A stretch of DNA of 64,000 nt, taken from assembly GCF_009664835.1 (NCBI RefSeq), contig NZ_CP045929.1, forward strand, positions 1,984,001 to 2,048,000, in the 5' to 3' direction. Shown here piece by piece: positions 1-9,458 of this stretch (position 1 is the first letter of the stretch; each line of letters begins with the position of its first letter). Below the pieces are notes generated by a model, which made no database searches, was not told the origin of the DNA, and saw only the letters and a program-made list of their open reading frames with translations. This DNA comes from Allosaccharopolyspora coralli (GTDB taxonomy: Bacteria; Actinomycetota; Actinomycetes; Mycobacteriales; Pseudonocardiaceae). The translations under genes and the position numbers were made by a program.

Positions 1-111
1 ACCGCCGAAGCGGTGCGCGCCGCCCTGGCATCGGGGGGCGGGAGCGCGAGCGTTCCCGCCCAGCCGCCCGCCGACGGCGAGGCGCAGGACGACGAAGGGG
101 ACGGGCAGTGA
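1..111 (+). CDS. uvrC: UvrC, C-terminal end (partial)
   Basis: Frame 1 is open from the window edge to a TGA at 109-111. The visible 36 residues begin TAEAVRAAL, like the end of a helix-hairpin-helix unit, and finish in a low-complexity acidic tail. UvrC, the 3' and 5' incision subunit of nucleotide excision repair, ends in an HhH domain and lies directly upstream of rapZ in many actinobacteria. The identification rests mostly on that gene order. The stop overlaps the GTG start of rapZ (GTGA), which indicates translational coupling. Confidence 0.6.
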   Translation, partial: TAEAVRAALASGGGSASVPAQPPADGEAQDDEGDGQ

Positions 112-986
112 GTCAAGAACAGTCGGGCATCGAGGTCTCCGTGGTCAGCGGCCTGTCCGGCGCGGGTCGCAGCACGGCCGCGAAATGCCTCGAGGACCTC
201 GGATGGTTCGTCGTGGACAACCTGCCGCCCGAGCTGATCTCCACCATGGTCGAACTCGGCGCGCGCTCCAGCGGCGCGATCACCAGGGTCGCGGTCGTCA
301 TGGATGTGCGCAGCCGCGCGTTCACCGAGGACCTCGGCTCGGTGATCAAGGACCTCGACGCTCGCGGCTACAAGCCGAAGGTGCTGTTCCTCGAGGCGAC
401 CGACGACGTGCTCATTCGACGGTTCGAGCAGGTCCGGCGCGGTCACCCGTTGCAGGGCGAGGGCCGCCTGGCCGACGGCATCGCCGCCGAACGTTCGCTG
501 CTGTCCCGGCTGCGGGCCGAGGCCGACCTGGTCGTCGACACCACCGGGCTGTCCGTGCACCAGCTGCGGTCGAAGATCGAGGACGCGTTCGGCACCGAAG
601 CCACCACCCGCACCCGCGTCACCGTGCTCTCCTTCGGCTACAAGTACGGGCTGCCGATGGACGCCGATCTGGTCATGGACTGCCGGTTCCTGCCGAACCC
701 GTTCTGGATCCCCGAGCTCCGCGAGTTCAACGGACTCGACGACGAGGTCAGCAACTACGTGCTCGGTCAGGAGGGAGCCGAGGAGTTCCTGCAGAACTAC
801 CAGCAGCTGCTGCGCCTCGTCGGCGCCGGATACCACCGCGAGGGCAAGCGGTACCTGACGTTGGCGCTGGGCTGCACCGGCGGCAAGCACCGCAGCGTCG
901 CGCTGGTCACGGAGCTGGCGAAGCGGCTCGCCGAGGAGGAAGGGATGACCACGCAGACCGTGCACCGCGACTTGGGGCGCGAGTGA
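108..986 (+). CDS. rapZ: RapZ/YvcJ family nucleotide-binding protein
   Basis: 292 residues, GTG start overlapping the preceding stop. The N-terminal P-loop reads GLSGAGRST near residues 15-23, with Arg where most Walker A motifs have Lys. It is followed by the family motif DLGWFVVDNLPP. The C-terminal half carries GCTGGKHRSV, typical of the RapZ C-terminal domain. In E. coli, RapZ binds GlmZ/GlmY small RNAs; actinobacteria lack that circuit, so the role here is a nucleotide- or metabolite-binding regulator of unknown target. It overlaps the next gene by 4 nt and forms the rapZ-yvcK-whiA cluster found across Gram-positives. Confidence 0.93.
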   Translation: MSQEQSGIEVSVVSGLSGAGRSTAAKCLEDLGWFVVDNLPPELISTMVELGARSSGAITRVAVVMDVRSRAFTEDLGSVIKDLDARGYKPKVLFLEATDDVLIRRFEQVRRGHPLQGEGRLADGIAAERSLLSRLRAEADLVVDTTGLSVHQLRSKIEDAFGTEATTRTRVTVLSFGYKYGLPMDADLVMDCRFLPNPFWIPELREFNGLDDEVSNYVLGQEGAEEFLQNYQQLLRLVGAGYHREGKRYLTLALGCTGGKHRSVALVTELAKRLAEEEGMTTQTVHRDLGRE

Positions 987-1963
987 CGGCCGGGGCAGGC
1001 CCGCGTGTGGTCGCTCTCGGCGGCGGCCATGGGCTCCAGGCGACGCTGTCGGCCCTGCGCCGGGTGACCGACGACGTGACGGCCGTGGTCACGGTCGCCG
1101 ACGACGGCGGCTCGTCGGGCAGGCTCCGGCGCGAACTCGGGATGCTGCCGCCCGGCGACCTGCGCAAGGCGCTCGCGGCGCTCGCGGGTGCCGACGACGA
1201 CGGACGGATGTGGGCCGAGCTGGTCGAGCACCGCTTCGGCGGGGCGGGTGCGCTCGCCGGGCATGCCGTCGGCAACCTGCTGCTAGCGGGTCTGCTCGAT
1301 GTGCTGGGGGATCCCGTAGCGGTGCTCGACCGGGTCAGTGCGCTGATGGGTGTCCGCGGGCGGGTGCTGCCGATGTGCACCGAACCGTTGGACATGGAGG
1401 CCGAGGTCGTCGGGATCGACCGGGATCCCGACGCGAGGAGCACGATCAGGGGCCAGGTCGCCATCGCAAGTACACCCGGTCGTGTGAAAAGAATCCATCT
1501 GTACGCGACGAACGGCGAGCGGAAGAAGCCCACCGCGTGCCCGGAGGCGGTCCGGGCCGTGCACGAGGCGGACGCGGTCGTACTCGGGCCCGGATCGTGG
1601 TTCACCAGCGTGTTGCCGCACGTGCTCGTGCCTGAGCTGCACGACGCGCTGCTCGCCACCGGCGCTCGGCGCGTGGTCGTGCTCAACCTCGTCCCGCAAC
1701 CCGGCGAGACCGCGGGGTTCTCGCCCGAGCAGCACCTCGACGTACTCTCGCAGCACGCGCCCGGACTGCGGGTGGAGTCGGTGCTCGCCGACACCGATTC
1801 GGTGCCGACACCGGACCGGCTCCACGCCGCGGCCGAGGAGATGGGCGCGCGGGCACTGCTCGACCGGATCGCGCTCCACGAGCAACCCGGCAGGCACGAC
1901 CCGGCAGCACTGGCCGCGAGCCTGATGGCCGCATGCGAGAGGAGGACGGACCGGTGGCGATGA
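983..1963 (+). CDS. yvcK: Gluconeogenesis factor YvcK (CofD-like)
   Basis: 326 residues. The GTG at 983 overlaps the rapZ stop and immediately precedes the conserved start [10 protein letters not shown]. Motifs [14 protein letters not shown] (about residues 35-48), PPGDLRKAL and [12 protein letters not shown] match the CofD/UPF0052 family, which binds UDP-sugars. In Bacillus and mycobacteria, YvcK/CuvA affects gluconeogenic growth and cell-wall synthesis. The cognate ligand here is inferred from the family only. The gene overlaps the whiA start, so all three genes are probably made from one transcript. Confidence 0.92.
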   Translation: MTAGAGPRVVALGGGHGLQATLSALRRVTDDVTAVVTVADDGGSSGRLRRELGMLPPGDLRKALAALAGADDDGRMWAELVEHRFGGAGALAGHAVGNLLLAGLLDVLGDPVAVLDRVSALMGVRGRVLPMCTEPLDMEAEVVGIDRDPDARSTIRGQVAIASTPGRVKRIHLYATNGERKKPTACPEAVRAVHEADAVVLGPGSWFTSVLPHVLVPELHDALLATGARRVVVLNLVPQPGETAGFSPEQHLDVLSQHAPGLRVESVLADTDSVPTPDRLHAAAEEMGARALLDRIALHEQPGRHDPAALAASLMAACERRTDRWR

Positions 1964-2940
1964 CCTCGGCGGTCAAGGACGAGTTGAGCAGGTTGTCGGT
2001 GACCAAGACCTGCTGCCGGCGATCCGAGGTGTCCTCGTTGCTGCGGTTCGCCGGTGGGCTCCACATCGTGGCCGGACGCGTGGTGGTCGAGGCCGAACTC
2101 GACAGTGGATCCACCGCCCGCCGCTTGCGCAAGGAGATCCACGACCTGTTCGGGCACCAGTCGGACGTGCACGTGATCACCTCCGGCGGCCTGCGCAAGG
2201 GAACGCGCTACGTGGTGCGGGTCGTCCGGGACGGCGAGGGTCTCGCACGGCAGACCGGGCTGCTCGACCAGCGCGGACGCCCCGTGCGTGGGTTGCCCGC
2301 CCACGTCGTCTCCGGCGGTTCCTGCGACTCCGAGTCCGCGTGGCGCGGCGCGTTCCTGGCTCACGGGTCGCTGACCGAACCGGGCCGCTCCTCATCGATG
2401 GAGGTCACCTGCCCCGGTCCCGAAGCGGCGCTCGCGCTGGTGGGAGCCGCACGCAGGCTCGGGGTGCAGGCGAAGTCGCGTGAGGTTCGCGGCGCCGACC
2501 GAGTCGTGATCCGGGATGGCGACGCGATCGGCGCGCTGCTGACCAAGCTCGGAGCCCACACCAGCGTGCTCTCCTGGGAAGAGCGCCGGATGCGCCGAGA
2601 GGTGCGGGCCACCGCCAACCGTCTCGCGAACTTCGACGACGCCAACCTGCGGCGCTCCGCCCGCGCCGCCGTCGCCTCCGCCGCACGGGTGGGCCGTGCG
2701 CTGGACCTGCTCGGCCCGACGGCACCCGAGCACCTGCTCGTCGCGGGCAGGCTGCGGCTCGAACACCGGCAGGCCTCGCTCGAAGAACTCGGTCAGCTCG
2801 CCGACCCGCCCATGACCAAGGACGCGGTCGCCGGGCGGATCCGGCGGTTGCTGGCCATGGCCGACAAGCGCGCCCGCGAACTCGATCTGCCGGACACCGA
2901 GGCGGCCGTGACCGACGAGATGCTCGAAGCCGAAAGCTAA
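1954..2940 (+). CDS. whiA: Sporulation/division regulator WhiA
   Basis: 328 residues from GTG 1954, chosen because AGGAGGAC lies just upstream and the product then starts [11 protein letters not shown] as in Streptomyces WhiA; an upstream ATG at 1933 is unlikely. It has the N-terminal homing-endonuclease-like (LAGLIDADG) fold with [20 protein letters not shown], then [27 protein letters not shown], and a C-terminal helix-turn-helix containing [16 protein letters not shown]. In Streptomyces, WhiA acts with WhiB to start sporulation septation. It is widely conserved also in non-sporulating Gram-positives. A palindromic element starts at its stop codon. Confidence 0.95.
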   Translation: MAMTSAVKDELSRLSVTKTCCRRSEVSSLLRFAGGLHIVAGRVVVEAELDSGSTARRLRKEIHDLFGHQSDVHVITSGGLRKGTRYVVRVVRDGEGLARQTGLLDQRGRPVRGLPAHVVSGGSCDSESAWRGAFLAHGSLTEPGRSSSMEVTCPGPEAALALVGAARRLGVQAKSREVRGADRVVIRDGDAIGALLTKLGAHTSVLSWEERRMRREVRATANRLANFDDANLRRSARAAVASAARVGRALDLLGPTAPEHLLVAGRLRLEHRQASLEELGQLADPPMTKDAVAGRIRRLLAMADKRARELDLPDTEAAVTDEMLEAES

Positions 2941-3150
2941 GCGCATTTGGGCGCTTGGGTGGGTGGTCCGGTACCGCCGCCCCAGTTCGTGCCTCGCGGT
3001 GTTGGGGTCCTCTTGAGTACCACTCGTACGCGGCGAGAATCCCTGCCTTGCGAGGCACGAACTCCGAACGTCGGAGCCCCTCACCCTGCCGAGGCTGAGC
3101 ACGTATGAGGCGTGCCCTACGGGCACACAAGCCAGTTCCAAAATGCCCGC
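2941..3150. repeat. Palindromic element, family A, copy A1
   Basis: About 205 bp directly after the whiA stop codon. The main stem arms are 14 bp and perfect, AGTTCGTGCCTCGC at 2984-2997 and its complement at 3050-3063. Two smaller hairpins follow: CTCCGA/TCGGAG at 3062-3076 and GTGCCC/GGGCAC at 3112-3126. Outer ends GCATTTGG (2943-2950) and CCAAAATGC (3138-3146) are imperfect inverted repeats. Related copies are at 32240-32445 and 53575-53735. No protein is encoded. Confidence 0.8.
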
Positions 3151-3340
3151 TAAGAGGGTGTGCGGGGCGGTCTGCGTCGTGGTCCCGTGGCGGAACGTCA
3201 GCGCCCTCCTCGCTGCGGGATCGATTTCTCGAGTAGCGACCCGTGGCGCAATCGCTGTCCTCGCGAGGAGGGCGCTGAGAAGCATCCGCTGGTGGTCCGG
3301 CTGCGTAGACGGCGGGAGAGAGATGCCACGATGCCGAACC
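3151..3340. repeat. Palindromic element, family B, copy B1
   Basis: The core is a 16-bp perfect inverted repeat, TCAGCGCCCTCCTCGC at 3198-3213 pairing with 3263-3278, around a loop containing TTTCTCGAGTAG. Copies B2 (36.6 kb) and B3 (57.1 kb) share the loop, the flank GTGGCGGAAC and the trailing GGTGGTCCGGCTGCGT. It lies head-to-tail with A1 in the whiA-gapA gap. The exact right border is uncertain. Confidence 0.8.
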
Positions 3341-4612
<1,272 letters not shown>

Positions 4613-4634
4613 GCTTCCGGCTTCTGGCGGCGGT

Positions 4635-4814
4635 GCCGGTAGCGCAACCTCCGGCGCCGCCTCGCTCCGGGAGGCCCGACATCATGTATCGCTCATACAC
4701 CACGTCGGGCCGGCCCTCGCGAGGCGGCGCCGGAGAACCCGCGACGGTGCCGGTTGCCATGGTGCTCGAAAGCGGCTGCGCCGCTTGCCTGACGAGACTC
4801 GAGTGGCTCTCGTC
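4635..4814. repeat. Palindromic element D between gapA and pgk
   Basis: Nested inverted repeats: a perfect 17-bp arm CTCCGGCGCCGCCTCGC at 4649-4665 with its partner at 4719-4735, an inner 8-bp arm GGCCCGAC 4673-4680 / 4704-4711, and two hairpins, AAGCGGC-tgc-GCCGCTT (4770-4786) and GACGAGA/TCTCGTC (4791-4814). The AGCGGCTnCGCCGCT hairpin resembles the tail of family B. It could end or attenuate gapA transcription before pgk. Confidence 0.75.
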
Positions 4815-4861
4815 GTGAATCGGAGTCGAAGAATCCGCTCGTGAGGCGGGGGTTGCTAGGA

Positions 4862-6070
4862 GTGAGCTTGAAGAATTTGGATGACCTGCTCGGTGAGGGG
4901 GTGCGCGGCCGGCGGGTGCTGGTGCGCGCCGACCTGAACGTGCCGCTCGACGGCGACACCATCACCGACGACGGACGGGTGCAGGCCTCGCTGCCCACGC
5001 TGCGCAAGCTCTCCGCAGCGGGCGCGCAGGTCGTCGTCACCGCGCACCTCGGCCGCCCGAAGGGCGAGCCGACCCCCGAGTTCTCGCTGGCGCCGGTCGC
5101 GCGCAGGCTCGGTGAGCTGCTCGATCGTGACGTCCCGATGGCCACCGACGTGGTCGGCGACTCAGCAGGCGCGGTCGTGGCCGGTCTCGGAGACGGCGAC
5201 GTCGCCCTGCTGGAGAACGTGCGCTTCGACCCGCGCGAGACCAGCAAGGACGCAGCCGAGCGAGACGCACTGGCCGCCGAGCTGGCCGAGATCGTCGGAG
5301 ACGCCGCCGCGTTCGTCTCGGACGGCTTCGGTGTGGTCCACCGCAAGCAGGCGTCGGTGTACGAGATCGCCCGCAAGCTACCCGGATACGCCGGTGGTCT
5401 GGTGCTCTCCGAGGTCGAGGTGCTGCGCACGCTCACCGGGGACCCGCAGCGTCCGTACGTCGTCGTGCTCGGCGGATCCAAAGTCTCGGACAAGTTCGGT
5501 GTCATCGAGGCACTGTTGCCGAAGGTCGACAAGCTCGTCATCGGCGGCGGCATGGCGTACACGTTCCTCGCCGCCCAGGGGTACTCCGTCGGTTCGTCGC
5601 TGCTGCAGAACGATCAGCTCGACGCGACCAGGGAACTGCTCGACAAGCACGGCGACACCCTGGTGCTGCCGGTGGACGTCGTCGTCGCGGACAAGTTCGC
5701 CGCCGACGCCCGGCGCGACGTCGTCGACGCCGACGCGATTCCCGAGGGCTGGATGGGCTTGGACATCGGCCCGCGCAGCGTCGAGGAGTTCAGCTCGATC
5801 CTCGCCGGAGCGCGCACCGTGTTCTGGAACGGCCCCGCCGGTGTCTTCGAGTTCGACGCGTTCGCGGCAGGTACCCGCGGCGTCGCGCAGGCCATCATCG
5901 ACTCGGGCGCGTTCAGCGTCGTCGGTGGCGGAGACTCCGCGGCCGCCGTCCGGACCCTCGGCCTGCCCGAGGACGAGTTCTCGCACATCTCCACCGGAGG
6001 TGGCGCGTCGCTGGAATTCCTGGAGGGCAAGGACCTGCCCGGCGTGGCAGTACTGGAAGGGACCGACTGA
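4862..6070 (+). CDS. pgk: Phosphoglycerate kinase
   Basis: 402 residues from GTG 4862, giving the usual N-terminus SLKNLDDLL; a GTG at 4841 in frame would add seven atypical residues. It transfers phosphate from 1,3-bisphosphoglycerate to ADP. Motifs are [12 protein letters not shown], the nucleotide-binding [16 protein letters not shown], and GGGDSAAAV near the C-terminus. The stop overlaps the tpiA start (TGATG), so the two are translationally coupled. Confidence 0.97.
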   Translation: MSLKNLDDLLGEGVRGRRVLVRADLNVPLDGDTITDDGRVQASLPTLRKLSAAGAQVVVTAHLGRPKGEPTPEFSLAPVARRLGELLDRDVPMATDVVGDSAGAVVAGLGDGDVALLENVRFDPRETSKDAAERDALAAELAEIVGDAAAFVSDGFGVVHRKQASVYEIARKLPGYAGGLVLSEVEVLRTLTGDPQRPYVVVLGGSKVSDKFGVIEALLPKVDKLVIGGGMAYTFLAAQGYSVGSSLLQNDQLDATRELLDKHGDTLVLPVDVVVADKFAADARRDVVDADAIPEGWMGLDIGPRSVEEFSSILAGARTVFWNGPAGVFEFDAFAAGTRGVAQAIIDSGAFSVVGGGDSAAAVRTLGLPEDEFSHISTGGGASLEFLEGKDLPGVAVLEGTD

Positions 6071-6855
6071 TGGCCAGGACACCGCTCATCGCGGGCAACT
6101 GGAAGATGAACCTCAACCACCTCGAGGCCATCGCCCTGGTGCAGAAGGTCGCCTTCGCCCTGCCCGAGAAGTACTTCTCGAAGGTCGAGGTGGCGGTCGT
6201 CCCGCCGTTCACCGACCTCCGCAGCGTGCAGACCCTCGTCGACGGGGACAAGCTGCTGCTCAAGTACGGGGCGCAGGACGTCTCCGAACACGAGTCGGGC
6301 GCCTACACCGGTGACGTGTCCGCGCCGATGCTGGCCAAACTCGGCTGCAGCTTCGTCGTCGTCGGCCACTCCGAACGCCGTGACCTCCACGCTGAGACCG
6401 ACGAACTGGTCAACAAGAAGGTCAAGGCGGTGCTCAAGCACGGCATGACGCCGATCCTGTGCGTCGGCGAGCAGCTCGCCGTGCGGGAAGCGGGCGAGCA
6501 CGTCGCGCACTGCACCTCGCAGGTGATCGACGGACTCAAGGGCCTGAAGGCCGAGCAGGCACGCGAGGTCGTCATCGCCTACGAGCCCGTGTGGGCCATC
6601 GGCACCGGCAAGGTCGCGACCTCCGACGACGCCCAAGAAGTGTGCGCCGCCGTGCGGGCTGCGCTCACCGAGAAGTACGGCTCCGACGTCGCCGAGGTCG
6701 TCCGCGTGCTCTACGGCGGCTCGGTGAAGTCCAGCAACATCGGCGAACTCATCGCGCAGAAGGACGTCGACGGCGCGCTCGTCGGCGGGGCGAGCCTCAA
6801 CGGTGACGAGTTCACCAAGCTCAGCGCGATGGCTGCCGGGGGCCCACTGCCCTGA
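6070..6855 (+). CDS. tpiA: Triosephosphate isomerase
   Basis: 261 residues, ATG overlapping the pgk stop. It interconverts dihydroxyacetone phosphate and glyceraldehyde 3-phosphate. All catalytic elements are visible: AGNWKMN (Lys) at the N-terminus, GHSERR (His) near residue 98, and [11 protein letters not shown] (Glu) around residue 170, then GGSVKSSN for phosphate binding. Length is normal. A perfect 14-bp inverted repeat follows 4 nt after the stop. Confidence 0.98.
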   Translation: MARTPLIAGNWKMNLNHLEAIALVQKVAFALPEKYFSKVEVAVVPPFTDLRSVQTLVDGDKLLLKYGAQDVSEHESGAYTGDVSAPMLAKLGCSFVVVGHSERRDLHAETDELVNKKVKAVLKHGMTPILCVGEQLAVREAGEHVAHCTSQVIDGLKGLKAEQAREVVIAYEPVWAIGTGKVATSDDAQEVCAAVRAALTEKYGSDVAEVVRVLYGGSVKSSNIGELIAQKDVDGALVGGASLNGDEFTKLSAMAAGGPLP

Positions 6856-6858
6856 CCG

Positions 6859-6941
6859 GTACCGGGCCGCCCTGCCGGTCGAACCGGCCGTCGCCGCGTT
6901 CGTGCGGACGGCGGTCTCACGACGAGTGGGCGGCCCGGTAC
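6859..6941. repeat. Palindrome E between tpiA and secG
   Basis: A perfect 14-bp inverted repeat, GTACCGGGCCGCCC at 6859-6872 and its complement at 6928-6941, encloses a smaller hairpin GCCGGT-cga-ACCGGC. Its place just after the tpiA stop suggests a terminator-like or processing hairpin, but there is no T-tract. It is not clearly related in sequence to the other palindromes. Confidence 0.7.
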
Positions 6942-6975
6942 GCTGTGCCTGTACCGCTGTGCGAACGAGGACCTG

Positions 6976-7209
6976 ATGACTCTTTTCCTGCAGATCATGT
7001 TGATCGTGACGAGTGTGACGCTCGTCCTGCTGGTGCTGCTGCACAAGGCGAAAGGCGGCGGACTGACTTCGCTGTTCGGCGGCGGGATGCAGTCCAACCT
7101 CGCCGGTTCCAGCGTCGCGGAGAAGAACCTCGACCGGATGACCGTCTTCGTCATCGCGTTGTGGGTCATCTGCATCGTGGGCGTCGGATTGCTGATCAAG
7201 CTCGGTTGA
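6976..7209 (+). CDS. secG: Preprotein translocase subunit SecG
   Basis: 77 residues with two predicted membrane helices (about residues 3-24 and 50-73) separated by the cytoplasmic loop KAKGGGLTSLFGGG, the family hallmark. SecG joins SecY and SecE in the Sec channel and stimulates SecA-driven export. Placement after tpiA is standard in actinobacteria. Confidence 0.95.
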   Translation: MTLFLQIMLIVTSVTLVLLVLLHKAKGGGLTSLFGGGMQSNLAGSSVAEKNLDRMTVFVIALWVICIVGVGLLIKLG

Positions 7210-7257
7210 CCGGGCCTGCCGGAACGGTCGCCGGGGTCGGGACGTGGTGGAGGCGCA

Positions 7258-7599
7258 ATGACGGGTGGGAACACGATCCGCGGGATGCGGATCGGTGGCG
7301 GGCCGACGGGCGAAGCGGAGCGCGGTGAGTCCGCACCGCGCAAACGGGTGGACTTCTGGTGCGCCCACGGGCACCACACCCGGCCGTCGCTGGCCGTCGA
7401 CGCCGAGGTTCCGGACCGGTGGGACTGCCCTCGATGCGGGCTGCCCGCGGGGCCGGATGCGGACAATCCGCCGGAGCCCCGGCGCAACGAGCCGTACAAG
7501 AGTCACCTCGCGTACGTGCAGGAACGCCGCAGCGACGCCGAGGGGGTCGCGATCCTGGACGAGGCGTTGGCCAAGTTGAGAGAACGCAGGGGGCGCTGA
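7258..7599 (+). CDS. rbpA: RNA polymerase-binding protein RbpA
   Basis: 113 residues, ATG after GTGGAGGC. RbpA binds RNA polymerase and principal sigma factor and helps form the open complex. The central core FWCAHGHHT...WDCPRCG and the C-terminal sigma-interacting region EPYKSHLAYVQERRS...ALAKLRERRG are clear. The N-terminus differs from the commonest form, and some actinobacteria carry more than one rbpA, so this may be one of two copies. A strong intrinsic terminator follows. Confidence 0.93.
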   Translation: MTGGNTIRGMRIGGGPTGEAERGESAPRKRVDFWCAHGHHTRPSLAVDAEVPDRWDCPRCGLPAGPDADNPPEPRRNEPYKSHLAYVQERRSDAEGVAILDEALAKLRERRGR

Positions 7600-7620
7600 C
7601 GCGCGCGACTCACCTGATCA

Positions 7621-7648
7621 GGGGCGAACGGATCACTCCGTTCGCCCC
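7621..7648 (+). terminator. Intrinsic terminator of rbpA
   Basis: A perfect 12-bp stem GGGGCGAACGGA with loop TCAC and its complement, followed by TTGTT. It lies 21 nt after the rbpA stop and insulates the hydrogenase operon from the secG-rbpA transcript. The arm sequence GGCGAACGG also occurs in the family C palindromes. Confidence 0.85.
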
Positions 7649-7722
7649 TTGTTGCGTCCGGTGGAGATGAAGGTCATTCACTGTGGGTGGCGGTGTGATC
7701 ACTGACGGGTGAAGGTCAAGTT

Positions 7723-7740
7723 GTGTGACGTGGATCGCAC
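7723..7740 (+). promoter_or_regulatory. Candidate Crp/GlxR-type operator ahead of hydrogenase operon
   Basis: GTGTGA-N6-TCGCAC matches the TGTGA-N6-TCACA pattern of cAMP receptor proteins with one mismatch. It is about 50 bp before the first start codon of the hydrogenase operon. A second perfect palindrome, GTGATCAC, lies at 7695-7702. Hydrogenases of this type are induced on carbon limitation in mycobacteria, so a Crp-type regulator is plausible. This is a motif reading only. Confidence 0.35.
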
Positions 7741-7788
7741 GACTTAGCTTTGTGGGCAACGCTCCCGCCACGTGAGGAAGTGGCCGCG

Positions 7789-8424
7789 ATGATGTGGTCT
7801 TCCGCAAGCGCAGCTGCCGACGCTGTCGACGAGGTGTTCGGCCGGCGGGTCGAACCGGTCGAGCGTCTGCTGGATTGTTCCGACGACGTCGCCCGCGCCT
7901 GTCATGCGATGGCGCGGCGGTTCCACCGCGGCGGCAAGCTCATCGTCTTCGGCAACGGGGGGCCGAGCACGGACGCTCAACACGTCGCCGTCGAGTTCGT
8001 GCATCCGGTCATCGTCGGCAAGCGGGCGCTGCCCGCGCTGTCGCTGACCGCGGACGTCGCCACGGTCACCGGTGTCGCCAACGGCGAAGGCTGGGACGAG
8101 ATCTTCGCCCACCAGGTGCGGCACCTGGCCGATCCGGTCGACATCGCGCTGGGGATCTCCACCGACGGACACTGCCTCAACGTGCGACGCGGTCTGGAAG
8201 CCGGCCGCGAACGCGGGTTGCTCACGATCGGATTGCTCGGCGGGGACGGAGGCACGATCGCGGTCTCCGGCCTCGATCACGTGCTGGTCGCGCGGTCCGA
8301 CGACCCTCGGGTCGTCAAGGAAGTACACGTGACGATGTACCACATCCTCTGGGAGCTGGTGCACGTCTTCTTCGAACAACCCGGCGCGCTCCGGCCGCCG
8401 GAAGTTCCCAGCCAGACGCGATGA
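7789..8424 (+). CDS. SIS-domain protein 1 (GmhA/DiaA-like), hydrogenase-associated
   Basis: 211 residues from ATG 7789, preceded by GAGGAAG at an 8-nt spacing. TTG 7750 and GTG 7780 are possible upstream starts. It has a single SIS fold with FGNGGPSTDAQH, like the phosphosugar site of sedoheptulose-7-phosphate isomerase, but the second site reads STDGHC where the paralogue at 8730 has STSGNS. That makes it a possibly non-catalytic or altered paralogue. SIS proteins of this type are regularly linked to group 1h hydrogenases; their function there is not established. First gene of the hydrogenase operon. Confidence 0.8.
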   Translation: MMWSSASAAADAVDEVFGRRVEPVERLLDCSDDVARACHAMARRFHRGGKLIVFGNGGPSTDAQHVAVEFVHPVIVGKRALPALSLTADVATVTGVANGEGWDEIFAHQVRHLADPVDIALGISTDGHCLNVRRGLEAGRERGLLTIGLLGGDGGTIAVSGLDHVLVARSDDPRVVKEVHVTMYHILWELVHVFFEQPGALRPPEVPSQTR

Positions 8425-8483
8425 CGGAAGGGGTCGCGTCCGTCGTCGCGTGCGGGTGATCCGCAACGAACACAGGAGTCGCG

Positions 8484-8723
8484 ATGAGTGCACAGCCCTT
8501 GCCGGACCCGGTGGTGGCGGAAGCTGCTTGCACCGGGGACCACTGCGTCACGTGCTCGGACGAAGCGGTCGAGGTGACGATCGTGCGGGTACTAGCCGAT
8601 CGGATGGCCGTGGTCGACACCGAGGCAGGCGAAGAAGAGATCAGTATCGCGCTCGTGCCCGCGCGGGCGGGTGACACGGTGCTCGTGCACGCGAGCGAAG
8701 CCATCGCGGTCGTTCGGAGGTGA
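8484..8723 (+). CDS. HypC/HupF-like small protein
   Basis: 79 residues, ATG after ACAGGAG. The C-terminal half, VRVLADRMAVVDTEAGEEEISIALVPARAGDTVLVH (read in parts), follows the HypC β-barrel pattern ending in GD-x-VLVH. The N-terminus lacks the MCLGIPG of true HypC and instead has Cys residues at about 16, 21 and 24. A canonical HypC is encoded at 16669, so this is a second, divergent member. It could be a dedicated large-subunit chaperone or a cofactor carrier. It sits between two SIS genes with short gaps. Confidence 0.65.
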   Translation: MSAQPLPDPVVAEAACTGDHCVTCSDEAVEVTIVRVLADRMAVVDTEAGEEEISIALVPARAGDTVLVHASEAIAVVRR

Positions 8724-8729
8724 CCAGCC

Positions 8730-9452
8730 ATGTCGGCCGAGCCCGTCGGAGGCGACGTGAACAGCATGTCGCTGTACCCTTTCCTGACTTCGTCCGAAGT
8801 GGATGTGGACGCGGTGCTGCGACAGGTGATGCGCTCCACTGAGGACAAAGCACGCGAGATCATCGCGTTGCGCGGGGAAGTGCTGGAACGAGACCGGTCG
8901 GAATTGATCGCGTGTTCGGCGTCGATGGCCGAGCGGTTCCGGCAAGGCGGCCGGTTGCTGACGTTCGGAAATGGGGGCAGCTCCACGGACGCTCAGGACA
9001 TGGCCAGCATGTTCCTGCACCCGGGTCCGGACTCCACGGCGTTGCCCGCGTTCGGTCTCACCAGCGACATCGCCGTGGTCACGGCATTGTCCAACGACGT
9101 CGGGTTCGACGTCGTTTTCGCGCGTCAGATCGGCGCGTTCGGTCGCCGCGACGACATCGCGGCGGGACTGTCCACCAGCGGGAACTCGGCGAACCTGCTG
9201 AGCGCGTTCGACGAGGCGAAGCGGCGTGGTCTGCTGACGATCGGTATCGCAGGCGACCGGGGCGGGAAGATGGCCGAATCCGAATCCATCGACCACCTGT
9301 TCGTGGTGCCCTCATCCTCGGTGCACCGCATTCAGGAAGCCCAGACGACCTTGTACCACGCGTTGTGGGAGCTGACGGTGCTCGCGCTCGCGTCGAACGC
9401 GGATACCGAGAACGGATCGGCAGCGAGGAGTTTCCAGGAGGAGTTGGGGTGA
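8730..9452 (+). CDS. SIS-domain protein 2 (sedoheptulose-7-phosphate isomerase-like)
   Basis: 240 residues; ATG follows GGAGGTG by 7 nt. The SIS motifs are canonical: LLTFGNGGSSTDAQ near residue 83 and GLSTSGNSANL around residue 148, matching GmhA/DiaA. GmhA normally isomerises sedoheptulose 7-phosphate to D-glycero-D-manno-heptose 7-phosphate, but no heptose pathway is visible here. The link to hydrogenase genes is recurrent in actinobacterial group 1h clusters, so a role in maturation or regulation is inferred. It ends 6 nt before hhyS. Confidence 0.83.
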   Translation: MSAEPVGGDVNSMSLYPFLTSSEVDVDAVLRQVMRSTEDKAREIIALRGEVLERDRSELIACSASMAERFRQGGRLLTFGNGGSSTDAQDMASMFLHPGPDSTALPAFGLTSDIAVVTALSNDVGFDVVFARQIGAFGRRDDIAAGLSTSGNSANLLSAFDEAKRRGLLTIGIAGDRGGKMAESESIDHLFVVPSSSVHRIQEAQTTLYHALWELTVLALASNADTENGSAARSFQEELG

Positions 9453-9458
9453 GCAGTC

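Noticed and set aside
185-982. N-terminal extension of YvcK by about 266 residues
   Set aside because: The extension is a shadow of rapZ in another frame; the GTG at 983 lies directly before the conserved YvcK start.
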